From: Paenibacillus sp. 1_12
GTDB taxonomy: Bacteria; Bacillota; Bacilli; Paenibacillales; NBRC-103111
Assembly: GCF_900114475.1 (NCBI RefSeq)
Contig: NZ_FOTE01000004.1
Location: 413,849-477,848, forward strand
Length of the DNA: 64,000 nt
Direction of reading: 5' to 3'
Shown here: piece after piece, positions 59,771 through 64,000 of the stretch
Layout: each line of letters begins with the position of its first letter
Numbering within the stretch: the first letter of the stretch is position 1
The notes under the pieces: generated by a model
Database searches by the model: none
Seen by the model: the letters and a program-made list of their open reading frames with translations, nothing else
What the model was told of the DNA's origin: nothing
Translations under genes and position numbers: made by a program

Positions 59771-62452
59771 TTGAATAAAATTGAAAGCTCGAAACTCAAT
59801 GGATTAAGTGAAAAAATTTTTTTGGACCGCTACGCATTGAAAAATGCAGATACAAGTCTGACTCAAGTCGGGGATACCGTACTGGTTCTCACCAAGGACG
59901 ATCCCAAATTTCCGGCGAAGGAAGTCGGAGAAGTCATGAGCAGGAATGGGAGCCAGGTAAAGGTTAAGCTTCGTAATGGTGAAGTTGTAGATTCATCAGT
60001 AGAAAAGCTTACCTTAACCGTTGAGAAAACGCCGGAGCAAATGTGGGACCGTCTAGCAACGGCAATGGCTTCTGTAGAAGCAACACCCGAGAAAAGGACA
60101 GAATGGACGGAGAAATTCAGAGCTTTATTAAACGATTGGAAGCTTGTACCTGGCGGACGGATTGCTGCCGGTGCAGATGCAAGCGATGAGCTTACCTTGT
60201 TTAATTGCTATGTCATACCTTCTCCCCATGACAGTCGAGGCGGCATTATGACTACCTTATCGGAGATGACGGAAATTATGGCACGAGGCGGCGGTGTAGG
60301 CATTAACCTGTCTTCATTGCGTCCACGGCGTGCAATTGTCAGAGGTGTCAACGGTTCTTCGAGCGGTGCCGTCTCCTGGGGAGGATTATTTAGCTATGCT
60401 ACCGGCCTCATTGAGCAAGGGGGCAGTCGTCGGGGTGCATTAATGCTGATGATGAATGATTGGCATCCGGATGTCGTCGATTTTATTACGGTGAAACAGA
60501 CGATGGGTCAGATTACAAATGCCAATCTATCCGTTTGCGTCAGCAATGGTTTTATGAAGGCAGTGAAGGAAGATCTTGATTGGCAATTGGTTTACCCTGA
60601 TACGAAGGATCCTGATTACGATACCGTCTGGAATGGTGATCTGGATAAATGGAAAAAGCTCGGTAAGAAGGTACATGTGCAGCGTACGGTCAAAGCGCGT
60701 GAAATATGGCATACGATCATGGAATCCGCCTGGAAATCGGCAGAGCCAGGTGTAGTTTTTATGGAGTATTACAATCAGATGTCTAACAGCTGGTATTTTA
60801 ATCCGATTATTTGTACTAATCCATGCGGTGAACAGGGGCTGCCTGCCTGGGGTGTTTGCAATTTGTCAGCGATCAACCTTTCCAAGTTTTATGATGAGCA
60901 GAAGCAGGATGTTGACTGGGCTGATTTAGGCAGAGTCGTGCGTCATTCCACACGATTCCTCGACAATGTGATCGATAAGACGCCTTATCATTTTGAGGAA
61001 AACCGAATCAATCAGCAGGGGGAGCGTCGTGTAGGACTGGGAACGATGGGGTTGGCTGAATTGATGATTAAGCTGCAAATTCGTTATGGAAGCCCGGAAT
61101 CCTTGCTGTTTCTAGATCAGCTGTATGGCTTTATGGCTAAGGAAGCTTATTTGGCTTCAGCTGATATTGCTGCGGAAAAAGGCAGCTTCCAGCATTTTGA
61201 GGCCGAACCCTTTCTGCAAAGCGGGTTCATGAAGACGATGACTAGCGTTTATCCCGAAGTGGGTGCGGCGATTCAACAAAAAGGTATGCGTAATGTTACC
61301 GTCATTACGCAGGCTCCAACAGGCAGTACAGGTACAATGGTGGGCACTTCGACGGGAATCGAACCCTATTTTGCATTTGAATACTACAGACAAAGCCGAT
61401 TAGGTTTTGACAAGCAATTTGTACCGATAGCGCAGGATTGGAAGGATGCACACTCTGAAGAGGAGCTTCCGGATTATTTTGTAACATCCATGGATTTGTC
61501 AGCGGAGGATCACATCAGAGTCCAGGCTGCGATTCAGAAGTGGGTGGACAGCTCGATTTCCAAAACGGCAAACTGCCCAGCTGATTTCACGCTTGAAGAA
61601 ACGAAACGCCTTTACGAGCTGGCCTTTGATCTGGGCTGCAAGGGTGTCACGATATATCGTGATGGAAGTCGTGATGTCCAGGTGCTTTCTACAGATAAGA
61701 AGGAAGTGAGTGAGTTAGATAAAACCGACCTGGTAGTGAAGGAAGCGGAAGGAGTCTACAAGGCTCAGGAAGTAAAGCTTTCTCAGGGAGAACAAACAAA
61801 GCTAGCACAAGAAAAGCCGGAACAAGCAGTATCGCAAGAGAGAGACAGAGCAGTTGGGGGTTCTATCGAGGTTGAGATATCAAAGTCAGCAGAGGCATCG
61901 GCCATAAGCAGCGGAATTGTGGATAAACAGTATAAAAGCCGTCCTCAAGTGCTGCGCGGCGCAACCTATAAGTTCAACACTCCATTCGGAATGGCTTACA
62001 TTACCATTAATGAGATGAACGGATCACCGAGCGAGGTGTTTCTGAATGTTGGTAAGGCGGGGTCTGACGTATTCGCGATGTCCGAGGCTCTTGGACGAGT
62101 CTGCTCGCTGTTCTTACGATATGGTGATCATGGAAATAAAGTGCAGTTGTTAACCAAGCATCTGAAGGGTATTGGCGGATCAGGTGCAATCGGATTTGGT
62201 CCGAATCGAGTGGAGTCTATTGCCGATGCTGTAGCTCAGGCGTTGGAAATGCACGTTATAGCCTCCAATAATGAAGCGGATGCTTATGTGACTGCAACGC
62301 AAGAGGTTATTACGGAGACGACTGCACAGTATGCAGTCAATCGGAACTCGGCTATCTCGCTGGATCTATGTCCATCATGCGGCTCAGCCTCACTCATTAA
62401 TAGCGAGGGCTGCAAAAATTGCAGCAACTGCGGATATGGCAGATGTAATTGA
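59771..62452 (+). CDS. nrdJ: Adenosylcobalamin-dependent ribonucleotide reductase (class II)
   Basis: An 893-residue class II reductase that makes deoxyribonucleotides using coenzyme B12. Landmarks are VPGGRIAAGADAS, the cysteine-bearing FNCYVIPSPHD, NPCGEQGLPAWGVCNLSAIN, and GSTGTMVGTSTGIEPYFAF. An insert rich in Glu, Lys and Gln (about 640-715) separates the barrel from the C-terminal domain, which ends in a zinc-ribbon-like CPSCGSASL...CKNCSNCGYGRCN whose cysteines relay reducing equivalents. TTG 59771 follows AGGAGG. The gene needs no NrdB and works with or without oxygen. Confidence 0.93.
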   Translation: MNKIESSKLNGLSEKIFLDRYALKNADTSLTQVGDTVLVLTKDDPKFPAKEVGEVMSRNGSQVKVKLRNGEVVDSSVEKLTLTVEKTPEQMWDRLATAMASVEATPEKRTEWTEKFRALLNDWKLVPGGRIAAGADASDELTLFNCYVIPSPHDSRGGIMTTLSEMTEIMARGGGVGINLSSLRPRRAIVRGVNGSSSGAVSWGGLFSYATGLIEQGGSRRGALMLMMNDWHPDVVDFITVKQTMGQITNANLSVCVSNGFMKAVKEDLDWQLVYPDTKDPDYDTVWNGDLDKWKKLGKKVHVQRTVKAREIWHTIMESAWKSAEPGVVFMEYYNQMSNSWYFNPIICTNPCGEQGLPAWGVCNLSAINLSKFYDEQKQDVDWADLGRVVRHSTRFLDNVIDKTPYHFEENRINQQGERRVGLGTMGLAELMIKLQIRYGSPESLLFLDQLYGFMAKEAYLASADIAAEKGSFQHFEAEPFLQSGFMKTMTSVYPEVGAAIQQKGMRNVTVITQAPTGSTGTMVGTSTGIEPYFAFEYYRQSRLGFDKQFVPIAQDWKDAHSEEELPDYFVTSMDLSAEDHIRVQAAIQKWVDSSISKTANCPADFTLEETKRLYELAFDLGCKGVTIYRDGSRDVQVLSTDKKEVSELDKTDLVVKEAEGVYKAQEVKLSQGEQTKLAQEKPEQAVSQERDRAVGGSIEVEISKSAEASAISSGIVDKQYKSRPQVLRGATYKFNTPFGMAYITINEMNGSPSEVFLNVGKAGSDVFAMSEALGRVCSLFLRYGDHGNKVQLLTKHLKGIGGSGAIGFGPNRVESIADAVAQALEMHVIASNNEADAYVTATQEVITETTAQYAVNRNSAISLDLCPSCGSASLINSEGCKNCSNCGYGRCN

Positions 62453-62490
62453 TTCAGGTAGTCATCTGCGACTGTTAAACCCCCCCCATG

Positions 62491-62553
62491 TGTTATTTTT
62501 CATAAATAACTGTAAATGTTTCATATTTTATTGTAGTTTTTGTTTCAAAAAAA
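62491..62553. repeat. Three TGT-led repeats of about 21 bp, candidate transposon end
   Basis: TGTTATTTTTCATA (62491), TGTAAATGTTTCATA (62511) and TGTAGTTTTTGTTTCA (62532) are related and spaced 20 and 21 bp apart. They begin 38 nt after the nrdJ stop, at a sharp drop to AT-rich sequence. Serial TGT-led sites of this length resemble TnsB-binding repeats of Tn7-like ends; chance in AT-rich DNA is not excluded. Confidence 0.4.
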
Positions 62554-62581
62554 GAATATACACAAAAATGAATAATTATAC

Positions 62582-62632
62582 ACTAAATAAATTGAGCTCA
62601 GAACTTGAATGTTCTGGGCTTATTTATTTAGT
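62582..62632. terminator. Strong stem-loop downstream of nrdJ
   Basis: TAAATAAATTGAGCTCAGAAC (62584-62603 region) pairs nearly perfectly with GTTCTGGGCTTATTTATTTA. It probably terminates nrdJ or element transcripts. Confidence 0.6.
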
Positions 62633-62717
62633 CAATGAAATTAATTTGAGTGCAATTAGGGCTTAACAGTACCTTGTTTTGGTAATAAACAAATGAATAT
62701 GAGATGGGGGTGAAAAC

Positions 62718-63746
62718 ATGCAATACTGTGAGGAAAATAGATTTTTTGTTAAACGGGTTGAACCCAATGAAGGTGAAAGTCTACGCGGATTAATTTTAAG
62801 AGTGTCTGAGTTGAATAAATGTGAACCTGACTCTAAAATTGTTTATCGTCGGTCAGGATTACAGAAGTACAATCAATTTAATAACATTCTTATCCCACAT
62901 ATAGAGTTAGATTTGAGGAAACTGAGTCTATTGATGAGACTTGATCAAGTTAATTTGAATAATATGGTATTAATAAACCAACTTGGCCAAATTAAATTCT
63001 CTGATGAGAAGATAAGATTTCATTTATGGAGAAATGCTACTTGTGCTACAAAACAAAGATTCTGTCCATTATGTTTTAAGGAACATGGTTTTCATAAAAG
63101 CATATGGGAAGTTTCGTTGTATACAGTTTGTCATGAACATGGGTGCTTAATGGTTGATTTTTGCAATGGCTATGGAGGGAGGATAAATCCATATAGACAA
63201 AGGCTGATGTCATGTAAATGTGGATTCAATTTCACGAAATCTGAGGTTGTGAAATCAAGTTCTGTATTTTCTGAGTACTTCGCAAGAAGGTTTCACTATA
63301 GAGAGAGAAGCAATTCTGATTTTAGCATCATAGATCAGTTAGAAATTTTCCAATTAATTTATTTAATGATAATTTCAACTAAATGGATAAATGGATCACA
63401 ATACGCCTTTATTCAAGAGAAATTAGATTATTATTTGTTAAATTATTGGAAGGATGATTACGAAAAAGAAGTAGGAATCAATAACTTAAGCTATAAAAAA
63501 ATATCAACAAAAATTTATGCAATGACAATTAGAGATAAAAATGAAATTCCTAAGAATGGAATATCCAAAAAGGAAGTTTCTGAATTGTTAGGGGTAGGTC
63601 TTGATCAAGTTGATTTTTTAAGAGAGAAACATATTATTAAACCAATCTCTGGACCTACTATCAATGGCGGTCAACTCTGGTTGTTTCTTTTTAGCCCCCT
63701 AGAAGCTTTGGACAGTACACCCCTTAATCAAATACAATATGAATAG
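62718..63746 (+). CDS. TniQ/TnsD-like transposition targeting protein, 3' end replaced by IS
   Basis: A 342-residue protein of the TniQ family. N-terminal segment PNEGESLRGLILRVSELN is followed by the cysteine cluster FCPLC, CHEHGC, FCNGYGG and CKCGF that forms the two zinc ribbons, then a helical region and a C-terminal HTH (GISKKEVSELLGVGLDQVDF, about 280-305). ATG 62718 follows GGGGGTGA. Composition is markedly AT-rich. The last 12 residues (LDSTPLNQIQYE) are encoded by DNA that looks like an IS3-type left end, so the native C-terminus is lost. No TnsA/B/C gene is in the window. Such proteins choose insertion sites for Tn7-like or Tn5053-like transposons. Confidence 0.78.
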   Translation: MQYCEENRFFVKRVEPNEGESLRGLILRVSELNKCEPDSKIVYRRSGLQKYNQFNNILIPHIELDLRKLSLLMRLDQVNLNNMVLINQLGQIKFSDEKIRFHLWRNATCATKQRFCPLCFKEHGFHKSIWEVSLYTVCHEHGCLMVDFCNGYGGRINPYRQRLMSCKCGFNFTKSEVVKSSSVFSEYFARRFHYRERSNSDFSIIDQLEIFQLIYLMIISTKWINGSQYAFIQEKLDYYLLNYWKDDYEKEVGINNLSYKKISTKIYAMTIRDKNEIPKNGISKKEVSELLGVGLDQVDFLREKHIIKPISGPTINGGQLWLFLFSPLEALDSTPLNQIQYE

Positions 63747-64000
63747 ACGGAGGGGAACGTTATGAAACGAGTACAATATGATCTTAATTTCAAGATGGAT
63801 ATCGTTCGAAAAGGGAAAGAAATCGGGAACTTTACAGCTATAGCCCGACAGCACGAATTGGATCCCAAGATGGTGTTGCGGTGGGCAAGAGAGTTGAACC
63901 GTAAAGATGTAGATCAACTGGATGGAGCCAGCAAAAGACAGGCTGCTTTTATCCCTACAGCTGAAGATTTCAAGCAGTTGGAACATGAGAATGAAAAATT
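63709..64000 (+). mobile_element. IS3-family insertion sequence, left end
   Basis: A TGGACAGTACACCCC start near 63709 matches the TG...ACCCC style of IS3-family ends; an OrfA-type gene begins 53 nt inside. The element runs off the window. The exact boundary is inferred. Confidence 0.6.
63762..64000 (+). CDS. IS3-family transposase OrfA (HTH), 3' end outside window
   Basis: The first 79 residues are visible. They form an HTH_Tnp_1 DNA-binding unit: MKRVQYDLNFKMDIVRKGKE, then FTAIARQHELDPKMVLRWAREL, and the start of a leucine-zipper-like helix (FKQLEHENEK). This is the standard OrfA of IS3/IS911-type elements; OrfB with the DDE integrase core should follow by frameshift beyond the window. ATG 63762 has CGGAGGGG upstream. 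Confidence 0.8.
   Translation, partial: MKRVQYDLNFKMDIVRKGKEIGNFTAIARQHELDPKMVLRWARELNRKDVDQLDGASKRQAAFIPTAEDFKQLEHENEK

Noticed and set aside
62491..63746. CRISPR-associated transposon
   Set aside because: No CRISPR repeats, cas genes or tnsB/tnsC are visible; TniQ alone is not evidence of one.
63699..63986. 95-aa minus-strand frame opposite the transposase
   Set aside because: It is antisense to the OrfA gene, which has an HTH signature and ribosome site.

Overview
The window is a typical chromosomal stretch of a low-to-moderate G+C endospore-forming Firmicute of the Bacillales, most likely a Paenibacillaceae member (Paenibacillus-like). The evidence is a DUF4178/DUF4247 pair, YugP, YqhG/YqhH/LipM, YqzE, YhfH, RelQ and LipM-type proteins, strong GGAGG ribosome sites with frequent TTG/GTG starts, a Firmicutes-type 6S RNA and a GlnR/TnrA box. 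The assignment is inference from gene content; no ribosomal operon is present to confirm it.

Layout. 1-3400: the end of an MFS transporter, tatA, a small unknown gene and the DUF4247/DUF4178 envelope pair. 3680-7300: cshA RNA helicase, a YesL-like membrane protein, 6S RNA and a transaldolase/F6P-aldolase gene. 7380-12430: xylB, a small unknown gene, tpx with a divergent GltC-like LysR regulator, yugP and a MerR regulator. 12780-16130: an amtB operon with a DUF294 nucleotidyltransferase and a DEDDh exonuclease behind a promoter carrying an exact GlnR/TnrA box. 16190-20350: a JAMM peptidase, an MFS exporter, a ResA-like thioredoxin and cimA. 20546-22837: a short QueF-like fragment translationally coupled to dinB, then mobB and fer. 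22987-31148: a signalling and envelope cluster (CHASE2 adenylate cyclase, FecR/coiled-coil/cohesin-like exported protein, six-bladed NHL propeller protein, HD-GYP phosphodiesterase, L,D-transpeptidase).

31168-36902: a small membrane protein, pyrD, relQ, DUF309, a CPHC thioredoxin, an RsmF-type rRNA methyltransferase and an RsuA-type pseudouridine synthase. 37217-48920: mostly unknown or accessory cell-surface genes (two XRE regulators, two DUF-type lipoproteins, GGDEF, GT4, EamA, YkvI, DedA, xpt and several small proteins). 48996-53275: tRNA-Leu(CAG), yhfH, a YtoI-like CBS/DRTGG protein, argS and yqzE. 53468-62452: an exported unknown protein, yqhH-yqhG, lipM, dat and a class II (B12-dependent) nrdJ with a candidate NrdR site.

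From about 62490 base composition drops sharply to AT-rich and a different kind of DNA begins: TGT-led repeats like a transposon end 38 bases after the nrdJ stop, a TniQ-like gene, and an IS3-family insertion sequence whose left end seems to have cut off the tniQ 3' end. This mobile region runs out of the window. The candidates for something undescribed are this TniQ element beside nrdJ, the QueF-fragment/dinB coupling, the CHASE2-cyclase/FecR/NHL/HD-GYP cluster and the amtB/DUF294/exonuclease operon.
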